Positions 54,871 to 64,000 of a stretch of 64,000 nucleotides of DNA are shown in pieces (the stretch's first letter is position 1; each line of letters starts with the position of its first letter). Source of the DNA: Exophiala sp. HKRS030 (Eukaryota; Ascomycota; Eurotiomycetes; Chaetothyriales; Herpotrichiellaceae); the NCBI GenBank assembly GCA_023897205.1, contig JAHWDD010000002.1, positions 3,782,001-3,846,000 on the forward strand. Direction: 5' to 3'. A program made the position numbers and the translations under genes. Under the pieces are notes generated by a model. It was given only the letters and a program-made list of their open reading frames with translations, did no database searches and was not told the origin of the DNA.

Positions 54871-56599
54871 TAGTCACATTGAGTACTACTCTAAGCTGAT
54901 TCTTTTTTTAAATTGGGTGTAAAATAATATTAGGTTGTCACGGCCAGAAAAGTTTCAGAATACACAATCATTCCAACGGTACTCTCGATGATGCTTCGAG
55001 GGACACCACGCCCAAATGACAGAGAGGTCGTCAATATCTGGGGTAGGGTGCCTATCCTAGATGCATACACCCAGAGGACAACTAATACCACATTGTCGTT
55101 CGGTAGAACAACCACCACGGCGGTCCATCGATGCCGGACGACAGGCCTCGGACTTCGCCGTGAGTTGTACACCAGCGCATAATGTCTGCTCATGGACGAC
55201 TGCTCTACCATTTTCATCCAAAAGACCTCTCCCTGCCCAATTCGAAAGATGTTCGTCATGAGCACCACCTGCCAGATGCACCTACCTGGTCGACATCTCG
55301 ATTCCACTCTTCCGCCAGATGCGCCGTGACAGCATAGAGCACACACGAGATCATTCGCTACAACTGCAGCCCAGCAAGCCTTCTTACAGGTCGACCCTTA
55401 CGGCAAGCCCCTGCCGATTTCATTCATTCTTTGCAGTACAGCCGAGCTTTTTTTTTTTTTTGCAAAAAAAAGAGGTTCCTCTTATCAACAGGCAAAATCT
55501 TTGAAATTGGACCATTTGATTTTGGTTTTGATACTCAATACCGAGTCTCTCATTGCAACGCAAAAAAGCAATATTACATTCTCTGATCTGGCGGTTGAGA
55601 CCGAATCGACATCCACGAGAACGCACTGTGGACTAGCAACCGATTCCAATGCCTCCGTGTACACCGTCGAGCAGTACTTCGAGTAGGCTCTCTCTCTCTC
55701 TCTCTCCATGACAACAAAGGATCCCTTGGGTTCATTGAATCCATTGCATCCCATGATCCTCCTCACTAGATAGTACTGCCTTCCTACTCATTTCTTCCTC
55801 CGGCGTAGCTTTTCAGATAGTCGAGATCTGTGGGTAGTTGGGTCCGACATTTTCGAACATCACTTTGCATCTGTACTCCGTCGCTCGGTCGTCGACGTCG
55901 CCTTTACATTTTTTCGTCTCGATGGTCGATGGTTCTACGCGCATTATTGATCTCCTCTCTGGAAGAGACGAGGAGGAGGCCATTGCTAGCTCTCGAGCAG
56001 TCGACGGTGAGACGTCGCAGATCCTCCAAGAAACCTGGGCCGAGGCGCCTCAAAATTTGGTAGGATGACAATATCAAAGTTGAACAGTTTTCTCTGCATG
56101 GCGTCAATGCATCCGACAGTTTCACGATCCCAACCTCCCAGCTGCTGAAGCTCCACGGAAGCGAGCATTGACGTGCAGTGGTCTCGTTGGGCAGCATATG
56201 CGGGACTGATGGCAATTGTTGGGTGCGCTGCAGTGGGTACTGGACTCTTGCTCTTGAGCAACTCTTGGACCAATCTGCTTGTTGTCATGGTGTAGAAATG
56301 GTTGTACTTGGACCCAGTACCGGTGACTTTGGTGTGTGACCATCGAACCATCGACACTGCTTGCCTTCGTGAACGAATAGTGACTCTGGACAGTTTTTTG
56401 AAACTGTATGGCGAAATTTTTCCGAGTCTCATATGCTGCTTTCGGTGTCGAGCTGAGCCTGGACGAGTAAGCCATTCCGCTGACCAACTGGCAGATATAT
56501 GGCTCCATTCTTGACTGTTTGTAGACTTCTCCTACTGGAGACTGGACCTCGATAAGCCGAGTAAACAACCTTTCGGCGAGCTGAGACGCCACGCGGTAA
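54871..56599 (-). pseudogene. decayed ORFs of unknown origin, left part of the island
   Basis: Minus-strand pieces with protein-like composition are split across frames. At about 54930-55210 a hydrophobic stretch reads VVLVVLWVYASRIGTLPQIL and ends at a stop at 54930. At about 55986-56592 one frame holds YNHFYTMTTSRLVQELLKSK while its neighbour holds the earlier part. No complete gene, splice chain or known domain was found. Simple repeats (a T/A run near 55450, CT repeats at 55689-55706 and TA repeats at 56624-56641) lie between the pieces. Confidence 0.4.
55689..55706 (+). repeat. CT microsatellite
   Basis: An uninterrupted run of CT dinucleotides. Confidence 0.8.
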
Positions 56600-56623
56600 T
56601 CAAGTTGCCTCGAGCGAATACAT

Positions 56624-56641
56624 ATATATATATATATATAT
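56624..56641 (+). repeat. TA microsatellite
   Basis: An uninterrupted run of TA dinucleotides inside the decayed island. Confidence 0.85.
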
Positions 56642-56659
56642 AGTTTGAATCATCTTGAT

Positions 56660-58950
56660 TCAAACTGGCTCAGACGCCAGATAAAAGGCACACGTGAGCT
56701 TTTCAAAAGAGGTGAGCAATGGTGTGGCTGACAAGGTTACGCTCATCGTTCTCTTTGTTTTTGTTCCTTGGTCGATTTCCTGAATCGCTCGAAGGATATT
56801 CAAAACTTTCATGATTCGAGGACGATCGAACTCTCCCTCGTAAACAGTATAGGTGATGTTGAGAGATCGATAAGGTTCGAAGAAGCCGAAAAAGCCTTTT
56901 GGATTCGTGAGGAAGCCATCAGAGGTGCTGGCGACAAACCGAATCTCGCCCTGCTTTTGTTTTTGCTTCAACTCATTGAGTGCTTCGACAACTCGCTTAA
57001 CGATATGGAAATACTTCGTGTCTTGTACTGCAGAGGCGTTTGAGCTCAGTTGATTCAAGAAGAACCCGTGCATTATAGGTTCGCAGACACATTTGGGATG
57101 AGAAGCTCGATGGAGATCGAGTCCAAAGCGAGCAAGGCCCGTACTCCGGTTCTGGAGATGTTTAATAGACGCCTTGTCTAGCACCAATCCACTTGTTCTT
57201 GGTATGCCTATGGTGGCAATGACATTCTGAGATAGCACTTCGCTTGCGTTTCAGGGGCATAGGATTGATTGGGCTGCGGTTCTCCTTATCCGATTAGATG
57301 GACGGAGAGGATGAAGTCACTGCTTCGTCCAGAATAATGCAAGTACTCCCTTTCCATGAGTGTTTTCAATACCAGGAAGGATCCTCTGTTGGACAGCATT
57401 CAGTCTCATCTTGGCAGTGTGATCTCCATCGGCAAAGACTGCTTCGAAGATATCAAAAGACTCCAAGTGGTGCAAGTTGTTGTCAGTGTACCAGATTCTG
57501 GCTTGCTTGTTGAACAGCATCCATGGGCTACCTTTTGCCTGGACCGCAAGGCTCTCTGCACCTTGCGTCGCTCTTCTCGATGGATGCGGGTCGGCGACAT
57601 GTTGGAGCTTGACTTTCGTACCAGAGTGTGCTTCGATCAGCATGGCGACGTCGAACTCGTTTTAACCATCTGAATTGATGAGATTGACCACTCTGCTATC
57701 CCAGTCGCCGTCTTCCCTACGCTTTGCGTACCACTTTCTGCTGACCAAGAGGGTGCAGTAGTTCTCTGGAACATATGGTAGATTTGGCATCATTCTTGCA
57801 AACCATGGTTCAAATCCAAAATATTGAAACCCAAGATATTAATCTCCAGAATGGTGATGGCTTTCTTCTGTCTCAAAAGATTCTCATCCAAATGGATCCA
57901 GAGAGTTTGATGGGCAGGGTCGAACTGCTGAAGGTGATATCTTATGATCAGACCGAGCTGCATGTTGACTTGCAGTTCTTTTGCCTTGCGGGTCTTCGAC
58001 CAGTCGTTGACAACGAATGTGAGGAATTGGAAGTCGAAGAAATTATCGACATTCATATCGAATTCCTTTGCGAAATCGATGACTGCTTCTGACTTCAGAG
58101 TGTTCTGGAGTTCTTCGACCAGAGGTGCTCAAGTATGCTTTTGGACAATTTAGCTTTCCACAAGCGCAGGCAAAACCTCCAGGGCATACTGACTGTGAGA
58201 ATTAATTATATATACTGAGTTGAATCCTCCATTCTTGTGAGGTAGCGGAGGAGGCGCTTTTGTCTTCGTGAAACTGGAAGGTCTGGTTTCATGGTGCTGA
58301 GTGTCAACCTCTTCGGCCTCATCATCCACTCCATTGCGGAGGGGAAGGAGAGGATGTTTGGTTGAGAGAGGATGATTGAGCTGAGGAATGAGAAAAGTGC
58401 GAGGTTTGGGTATGGGCCAGCCTTAAGTAGTTTTTGCAAATGCCTGATGGCTTGGCGCGAACAACCACAGTGACTGTTGCGAGTCAGGTATGAAAGGGAT
58501 GCTTCACTCAGAATCAAACGGTGTCGTGTCAAGGCGAGCTCTTTGAGTCTCGAGGTCTCACTGCCTACACGCAACTCAGTGTCCTCGGCGATGTTATTGA
58601 AGCTGAAGCTTGACGCATAGTAGCTGAATCGAGAGAGTTCCTCATTGACTGGTGATTCAGCTTAACCAACGTTTCAGTGCTGTGAAGATGTGTGCCTGGA
58701 GAATCAGGTACATTCGAAGTCTTTGATCTGCCATTGAACATTCCAACCGGTGCGTCTTTCAATTGAATCGATCAGCTTCACGATGATCGTCTGCTCTTTT
58801 CCCCATTGCCGCTTCAGAACCGCCCACATGGTCAAGAAGAATTCCTTTGCCGATTCCGAGCGCAGCAGCTTCTGTCCCATTGTCGATGCACATTTTCGGG
58901 TTTCTGTTCTTGACATATAGACAAGAAGACTTGAACTCAAAGATACTCAA
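56660..58950 (-). pseudogene. disrupted gene of unknown function
   Basis: Reading the minus strand, coherent protein segments follow one another in shifting frames. They are EFFLTMWAVLKRQWGKEQTI (about 58880-58740), then FVVNDWSKTRKAKELQVNMQ (about 58025), then after a frameshift near 57840 FEPWFARMMPNLPYVPENYC, then an in-frame TAA near 57660 directly before NEFDVAMLIEAHSGTKVKLQ, and finally RFVASTSDGFLTNPKGFFGF (about 56930). Trp, Phe and Tyr are frequent and spaced as in a folded protein, unlike chance frames. At least one stop and one frameshift cannot be removed by plausible introns. I do not recognise the family. It fills most of the DNA between the inverted repeats. Confidence 0.5.
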
Positions 58951-59161
58951 GTTGTTCCTGGCAAATTACCTGGTCCTGTCTACAACGTGATCTTCTGTGG
59001 CCCGTCAAAAGAAATGTGGTGAAGAGAACATAATGCCTTTGCCAAAGGTACATCTATCGAGCCATGCACAGGCTCCGGAATGGAAAAAGACACAATAGAT
59101 AGATATGTAGAACTTTAGCACAATACTTCGCATATAGAGATATAGAATAGCATTTGACATG

Positions 59162-59365
59162 GTCATTACTCATTATCGCCTGGGAGAGGATCAAAAAAAA
59201 TCCCGGCGATGGGTGAGAGACTCGTGACAATCGAGAACCCAGAAAAGTCAAGTAAATTGTCTCTTCGACCGAGAGAACTCAAAAAACGAAGGGAAAAAAA
59301 TTGGAGTAGCTGGGACGAGAACCCAGAACCTTTTCCAAGTGCTCTGAACACTTGATGCTAAGGAA
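59162..59365 (-). repeat. inverted repeat, right copy
   Basis: Reverse-complement partner of 54659-54870. It includes the same 3' tRNA half and the same downstream flank, with scattered substitutions and small indels. Confidence 0.85.
59302..59365 (-). pseudogene. tRNA-Ala pseudogene (3' half only)
   Basis: It has the anticodon loop TTAGCA, the intron, GGAAA and the acceptor strand CTACTCC-A. The T-loop reads TTCTCGT instead of TTCGATT, which destroys the B box. No acceptor 5' strand or D-arm is present upstream. Confidence 0.8.
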
Positions 59366-59368
59366 ATG

Positions 59369-59967
59369 CTTAGTATTTCTAAAGCACAAAAAGAATACAG
59401 TCGGCACGATGGGTGAGCTCGCTCGTTGGTCCAAGAGACAATGACGGTCAGAATCTGGCGATGCAGGATACAATACTTGTGCGAAGATAGGACGTATGAG
59501 AGTGAGAGTGTAGTGTCTACTGAACAGTCAATCGCAGTGGCTATTTTGATCAAGCAGCACATTTGATCAGGTCCACTGGGCGCATGTCGGTCTGCTTTCA
59601 TGGTTCGTTCGTTTACTGTAGTTGACACTCCCACATATCTTGGACATTGTACTACTCGTATTGCGTCCTGCGTTGACGTTCAGATGCCTTGTTCGACTTG
59701 CTGACTCGGCAGTTATAGCGGAGTGATGCCCCCGGCCTTGGATATTGTTCGTCGTGCCTCTGTACTTTCCGCTTCATCAAAGATGGGTCAAACAGGGAAC
59801 CAAGGGTCAATGATGAATTTCTTTTGGTCATTAGAACCTGTGTATATATTTTCCTGCCACCCTTCCTACGGTCATGCTGCAGCCGTGGTCTGGGCTATGC
59901 TCCGCCGCGCTTGTTCTGACATTTCATGCTATTTTACAGTAATGAGTGCATCACACCCAAGAACCAC
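59369..59967. other. intergenic
   Basis: It lies between the right inverted repeat and the 78-aa gene. Nothing is recognised. Confidence 0.5.
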
Positions 59968-60272
59968 TTATTTGTTCATCTCGGCCGCTTTTGCCTTTAA
60001 CTCGTCTTTCGATTTCGCTTCTGGCAAGTCTGCAGTGGCACCGTCAGTGTGGGTTATCCCATGCAAGTGCCCTTGGGGGGGGGATGTGCATGCATACTGT
60101 CGGAAAGTTGAGGACCGTGGCCCTTGTGGTCTTGAGCCGAAGCGGCCTGCTTGACGGGTTGCTCATTCTCCTTGTGCAGAGGGGCATCAGAAGCGGTTGA
60201 GTCGGAAGATTCTTTGGCCACCTTGTCAAAGATGTGGGAGGGAGCGGTCTCTTCTGCCGGGTGTTGAGGCAT
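59968..60272 (-). CDS. small conserved fungal protein, 78 aa
   Basis: Exons are 60272-60098 and 60029-59968 (intron 68 nt; GTATGC donor, CTGCAG acceptor). The protein is hydrophilic: MPQHPAEETAPSHIFDKVAK at the start, a middle rich in Lys, Gln and His ending GHGPQLSDN, and a Lys/Glu-rich helical tail LPEAKSKDELKAKAAEMNK. The APSHIFDKVA and GPQ-DNLP elements are a pattern I associate with a short conserved ascomycete protein without known function. Without splicing the frame runs into a run of prolines and stops. Confidence 0.72.
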
Positions 60273-61291
60273 GTTGATTTGATTCGAGGGATTTGAGGAG
60301 TATTCAGTGAGAAGGAAGACGTCGAAGTCTGTTCCGGTAAAATGCGTCAGGTGTTTGTTTCAGAGATGATAAATATTCAAAACAAGTAAGATTCTCTTGA
60401 CATGTCTGGGTACGAGCACAATACATATATGGTGACGACGATGATGATGATGGGGTTTGAGCATTGTGTCACTCTTTTGCTATGACGTTTGTGAAATGCA
60501 AAGACCTCGTTCGTATCGAGTGCGGGGGGGGAACGCAGCAATGACGAACTTGGAGACGGAAAGCAACTGTTTAGCCACAAGTAATTTAAGTTATTGTAGG
60601 TGCTTGGTGAGCCTGATTAAAAATGGAGTGACTGGGGGTAGCCTAAACTGTTTATTTTGTTTGACCTAAGATGCCTATTCGCAGCTGAGACCGGGAGGAA
60701 ATGCCCACTGTTCGTCCCTCTGTTCGTCCCTAGAGGTGCCCAAAGTCGAGCTCCTTGTAATCGGGATGAGGATATCAAATCGACATCTAAGGGATCGATT
60801 CAGTACGACAGTCGCATCGTAATATTGTACTTGTCCTCCGTATGTAAAGCATAAATACCGAGGAAGATACTCTCTGTAAAGTGCAAATACCTCGAGTCGC
60901 CACCTATTGAGTGGCATTCTTGGGAGGCGTAGAAGGTCATACATGTACGGAGTACAATAGGTAAAGAGCGGAAGCAGCCTGGTAAGCCACGCGGCAAGTG
61001 GAAATTCCAAGCACCCATCAAAGGTCACCGAACCCGTAGTGGCTGAGCCTTTATTAAATACCTAAATTCCTGGGCAATCACAGCCGCCCGCAGCTCGGCC
61101 ACCGGAAGTGCCCAACTCAACGCTAAGCTAATAAGTGAGTCCTTTGGAGTGACAGGGTCCTTGATTATTACTTTGTGAGAGTCAGGGCTGCGCGACTTCA
61201 ACTTGCTACTTTCAACACTTTGGAGGTCTTGTATCAACAGCCATACCATACCAACTACGTATCCTTCCTCCACCTCTTTTTTTTTTTCATA
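60273..61291. other. divergent intergenic region
   Basis: This is promoter space for the 78-aa gene and the WASP gene. It contains one TACGGAGTA (60946-60954) and a poly-T/pyrimidine tract directly before the WASP start (61276-61288). Confidence 0.5.
60946..60954 (+). repeat. TACGGAGTA intergenic motif, copy 8
   Basis: Exact copy. Confidence 0.8.
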
Positions 61292-63316
61292 ATGCCATCG
61301 ATCCTCTCCGATGCTGACAAAGAAACCGTGAAACGGACCGTCCCCAAGGCTGCCAACAAGATCCAAGCTGTCGCGGTCGCTCGACTCTACGTCGCTTATC
61401 CCCATCGAAACCGATGGACCTATACCGGTCTACAAGGCGCCGCCGTCCTTTGCAATGATCTTGTCGGAAACACCTTTTGGATCAAATTGGTGGATGTCTC
61501 CCCCGCGAATCGGGGTGTGATATGGGATCAGGAGATCTACGACACCTTTCAATACAATCAAGATCGAACCTTTTTCCATTCCTTCGAACTCGAACAATGT
61601 CTGGCCGGACTGTCGTTTGTCGACGAGAAGGAGGCGAGGACCTTCAAGAAGAAGATGGACGAGCGGGAGAAGAATGCAAGCAAGCAGACGAAAGCACAAC
61701 CCTTTGCCTCGAGTGCTGGAGGAGGCCAGGTCCATATCTCTGGGTCATCGCATAAACACCACAGTCGGGTCGGCAACTTCTTGCGAGGGCACAGGCACAG
61801 TTCCAACCCTATACCACAGGCGGCCCAGCCTCAATCCATCATTCCTCAGCCGATGTACAGTCCTGCTCCCGCGAGCAGCAGCCGCCCGCAGAGCAGTGCC
61901 GGCGCCGGAGGTATCGATTTGGCCGATCCCACCTGGCGGCCCATCCTGGACGAGCTGCTCCAGATGGGCATCACCGAGGACCAGATTGCAGCCAATGCCG
62001 ACTTTATCAAGAAATATGTCCAACAGAAACAGGCCGAGGAGATGGCCAACGGAATTGCCCAGGCTTTACCGTCCGTCTCCGAAACAAGGTCGCGCGCGCC
62101 TCCTCCACCACCGCCGCCCTCGGCACCACCATCACGCATAAGTCCAGAGAATACGGGTGCCTCATCTTCTAGCAAACGCGGCCCTCCTCCGGCCCCACCG
62201 CCGTCCAGAAGGCCCGTCGGTGGCAGAGCGCCATCGCCTCCACGGTCACCATCACCTCCACCAAGGACGCCCTCTCCGGTCGCCAGCCCTCAACCCAGGT
62301 TCCGTGCACCTCCACCTATTGCAGACGCAGGCAAATATGCCGTCAAGGAAGGTCCAGAAGTATACACCCCAAGACGAGCTCGAGCCTCTTCGGGCTCTGT
62401 AGCAAACCCAGGCCCTCCACCGCCTCCCCGCCCGCCCAAGACGCCGATCGATGAAGAGCCACAGGGGATGTTTAGAGTACCTCCTCCCTTCATGGGCGAT
62501 CGCAAATCTTCCGCTCCTCCACCACCGCCGAGCCGTGGTCCAGTGCCTCCGCCTCCACCAAGTAGGGATACATCGATGCCGCAGTCGATGCCACCTCCGC
62601 TGCCCCCCAAAGCGCCAGGACCCGCACCATCCCCGGCGTTTATCCCTCCACCACCTCCTCCGCCCCCAGCTCGCGGTGGTGCGCCGCCCCTACCACCTCC
62701 GAACACACGAGCTGTGCCTCCTCCGCCATCCTCGGCGGGACCCCCTCCCCCACCTCCAATGCCATCGTCCTCTGGTCCTCCTCCTCCGCCGCCCATGCCC
62801 TCGTCGTCCGGACCGCCTCCTCCTCCTCCACCACCACCCATGCCGTCGTCTGGTGGTCCGCCACCTCCTCCGCCGCCGATGCCAGGTGCAAGTTCAGGCC
62901 CGCCTCCACCATCTCTTCCATCTGGCGGCGGCGACGGACGGGATTCACTGCTCGCAGCGATTCGAGGTTCCGGTGGAAGTGGAGGCGGTGGCCTACGCAA
63001 AGTTAAGGACAACGAGAAACGAGACCGTTCTTCCGCCATGGTTCCAGGCTCCGAATCGGCCGCTCCACCTCCACCGGGAGCTGGTCCAGGAAGTCCAGTT
63101 GGTGCAGGTGATGGTGGCCAGGGTGGCCTTGCCGGTGCACTTGCGGCGGCCCTTAGTCAGAGGAAGAAGAAAGTCAGCGGTAGTGGTAAGTTGCCTGTCC
63201 GATTTTTTTTGTCCTGGATACATTTTATTGCTTTTGTATGTATACACGATATGAGATCTTCGCTGACATTCTCACTTTGCATAGACGATGAAAAGGACGA
63301 CGACGACGACTGGTGA
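61292..63316 (+). CDS. las17: WASP homologue (Las17/Bee1-like) actin nucleation-promoting factor, 641 aa
   Basis: Exons are 61292-63185 and 63285-63316. The N-terminal WH1/EVH1 domain (about 15-125) contains AVARLYVAYPHRNRWTYTGL and NTFWIKLVDVSP. A GBD-like segment without clear CRIB follows (WRPILDELLQMGITEDQI, about 210-227). The centre (about 265-545) is a long polyproline region that binds SH3 proteins and profilin. The WH2 motif is GRDSLLAAIRGSGGSGGGGL (about 548). The short last exon supplies the acidic/Trp tail DDEKDDDDDW, which binds Arp2/3, so the 99-nt intron must be removed to make an active protein. It acts at endocytic actin patches at the cell cortex. Confidence 0.95.
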   Translation: MPSILSDADKETVKRTVPKAANKIQAVAVARLYVAYPHRNRWTYTGLQGAAVLCNDLVGNTFWIKLVDVSPANRGVIWDQEIYDTFQYNQDRTFFHSFELEQCLAGLSFVDEKEARTFKKKMDEREKNASKQTKAQPFASSAGGGQVHISGSSHKHHSRVGNFLRGHRHSSNPIPQAAQPQSIIPQPMYSPAPASSSRPQSSAGAGGIDLADPTWRPILDELLQMGITEDQIAANADFIKKYVQQKQAEEMANGIAQALPSVSETRSRAPPPPPPPSAPPSRISPENTGASSSSKRGPPPAPPPSRRPVGGRAPSPPRSPSPPPRTPSPVASPQPRFRAPPPIADAGKYAVKEGPEVYTPRRARASSGSVANPGPPPPPRPPKTPIDEEPQGMFRVPPPFMGDRKSSAPPPPPSRGPVPPPPPSRDTSMPQSMPPPLPPKAPGPAPSPAFIPPPPPPPPARGGAPPLPPPNTRAVPPPPSSAGPPPPPPMPSSSGPPPPPPMPSSSGPPPPPPPPPMPSSGGPPPPPPPMPGASSGPPPPSLPSGGGDGRDSLLAAIRGSGGSGGGGLRKVKDNEKRDRSSAMVPGSESAAPPPPGAGPGSPVGAGDGGQGGLAGALAAALSQRKKKVSGSGKLPVRFFLSWIHFIAFVCIHDMRSSLTFSLCIDDEKDDDDDW

Positions 63317-64000
63317 ACCGTTGGACGAGAACGAGGACGGGGACAAGATGACTTTGATGGTGCGAAAGTGCGATGGGTTTTTGGGATCATCCCCACCTCC
63401 TTATAAAGTTGGCACACGTGTCGAGGATCTTCTGGCTCCGCTCCATTGCACGAAGCGTGGACCTTTTCAACTCGGCCTACTTTTCCAATGTGACTCGGGG
63501 GATGTTCGTCGTACAGAGACAGAGAGGGAAAGAGGAAAGGAGGGCCCGGGTACGACGCGGAAAAACACGAATGCCAAGTTGTCTCTGCCCCCCTGGACGT
63601 CCAAAGCAGGTATGGGCAAACACACCATTACCAGGCAAATCCAACACTGGGGGTAGTGTGGGATGAACGACAACGCGCGGCAGGGTTGCCAGACCCAAAC
63701 CAAACCGGTTTTTACACTTTGCGTGGTCGATGCGTGGACTTGGATACCATGGTACCTGTGGTGATGGTATCGTGGGGTTGTTTGCGTTGTTGGGTACCCA
63801 GGTAAGGTAATTAGGTGGTTTGTTGTTGTTGTGGCACCTAGCTAGGTACCCCCAAAAACAGAGGTAAAGCATCTCAGCGAGCGTTGTTGAAAAAACAGAT
63901 GAACAAAAAAGCAGAGCGACCGGTCAGTCTAATATACAATGCCTGATACAAGATATTCCCAGTATTCCATTACCCTTGCCTAGGCATACAAGAGTTTCTT
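63317..64000. other. 3' flank of the WASP gene
   Basis: No gene is seen up to the right edge. A GGTACC-rich stretch near 63745-63850 (three GGTACC/GGTACCC sites and runs of GTT) is unexplained. Confidence 0.4.

Noticed and set aside
54871..59161. Intact transposon between the inverted repeats
   Set aside because: No transposase, integrase or reverse-transcriptase motif could be found in any frame. The repeats contain tRNA sequence rather than typical terminal repeats.
62290..63039. Minus-strand frame of 249 codons rich in Gly
   Set aside because: It is the complement of the polyproline region of the WASP gene. CCN repeats read as GGN on the other strand.
1..64000. CRISPR arrays, bacterial operons, riboswitches
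   Set aside because: The DNA is fungal nuclear. No regularly spaced repeats were seen.

Overview
The window is nuclear DNA of a filamentous ascomycete (Pezizomycotina). The evidence is short GT-AG introns (about 48-107 nt), RO-10 and SHO1 orthologues, a DUF2015 protein, a TRI12-type transporter and a fungal-type WASP. The mix of genes for aromatic and acid-sugar breakdown fits Eurotiomycetes, perhaps Chaetothyriales (black yeasts); that placement is inference. Exon structures were built by hand from splice sites, reading frame and family resemblance. None was checked by alignment or RNA.

Region 1 (1-461): the start of a small DUF2015 protein runs off the left edge on the minus strand.

Region 2 (about 1.4-29.5 kb): a dense accessory block that looks like one catabolic or secondary-metabolite cluster. 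In order it holds a CocE/S15-type hydrolase, a nine-exon FAD monooxygenase, an MDR reductase, a cupin protein, a LigB-type extradiol dioxygenase, a weak small hypothetical gene, an aldehyde-dehydrogenase-like protein without the catalytic cysteine, a ketopantoate-reductase-family enzyme, an enolase-superfamily acid-sugar-dehydratase-like enzyme, a C2H2 + Zn2Cys6 regulator, a cytochrome P450, an acetoacetyl-CoA-synthetase-type ligase, a 16-exon TRI12-type MFS transporter and a 2-oxoglutarate/Fe(II) dioxygenase. Ring hydroxylation, ring opening, reduction, hydrolysis and CoA activation, together with a transporter and a regulator, suggest uptake and breakdown of an aromatic or other cyclic compound. 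The substrate cannot be read from the sequence.

Region 3 (about 30.6-47.8 kb): mostly conserved cellular genes. These are a two-RRM protein, a four-helix membrane protein, the osmosensor SHO1, the dynactin p24 homologue RO-10, a CorA-like membrane protein, mitochondrial ribosomal protein mS45/Bot1 and a serine/proline-rich coiled-coil protein. A possible Pol III unit lies at 32.85-33.01 kb.

Region 4 (about 48.8-60.3 kb): a disturbed stretch. It holds a 5'-truncated homoaconitase pseudogene with a nonsense codon and two compensating frameshifts, an intact GH43 enzyme, and a tRNA-Ala(AGC) gene that carries a 56-nt GT-AG insertion as well as its normal intron. A 4.3-kb island of decayed ORFs follows, flanked by inverted ~200-bp repeats that each contain the 3' half of that tRNA gene. 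A 78-aa conserved protein comes next.

Region 5 (61.3-63.3 kb): a WASP/Las17 homologue. The intergenic spaces share a recurrent 9-mer, TACGGAGTA, with eight exact copies found.
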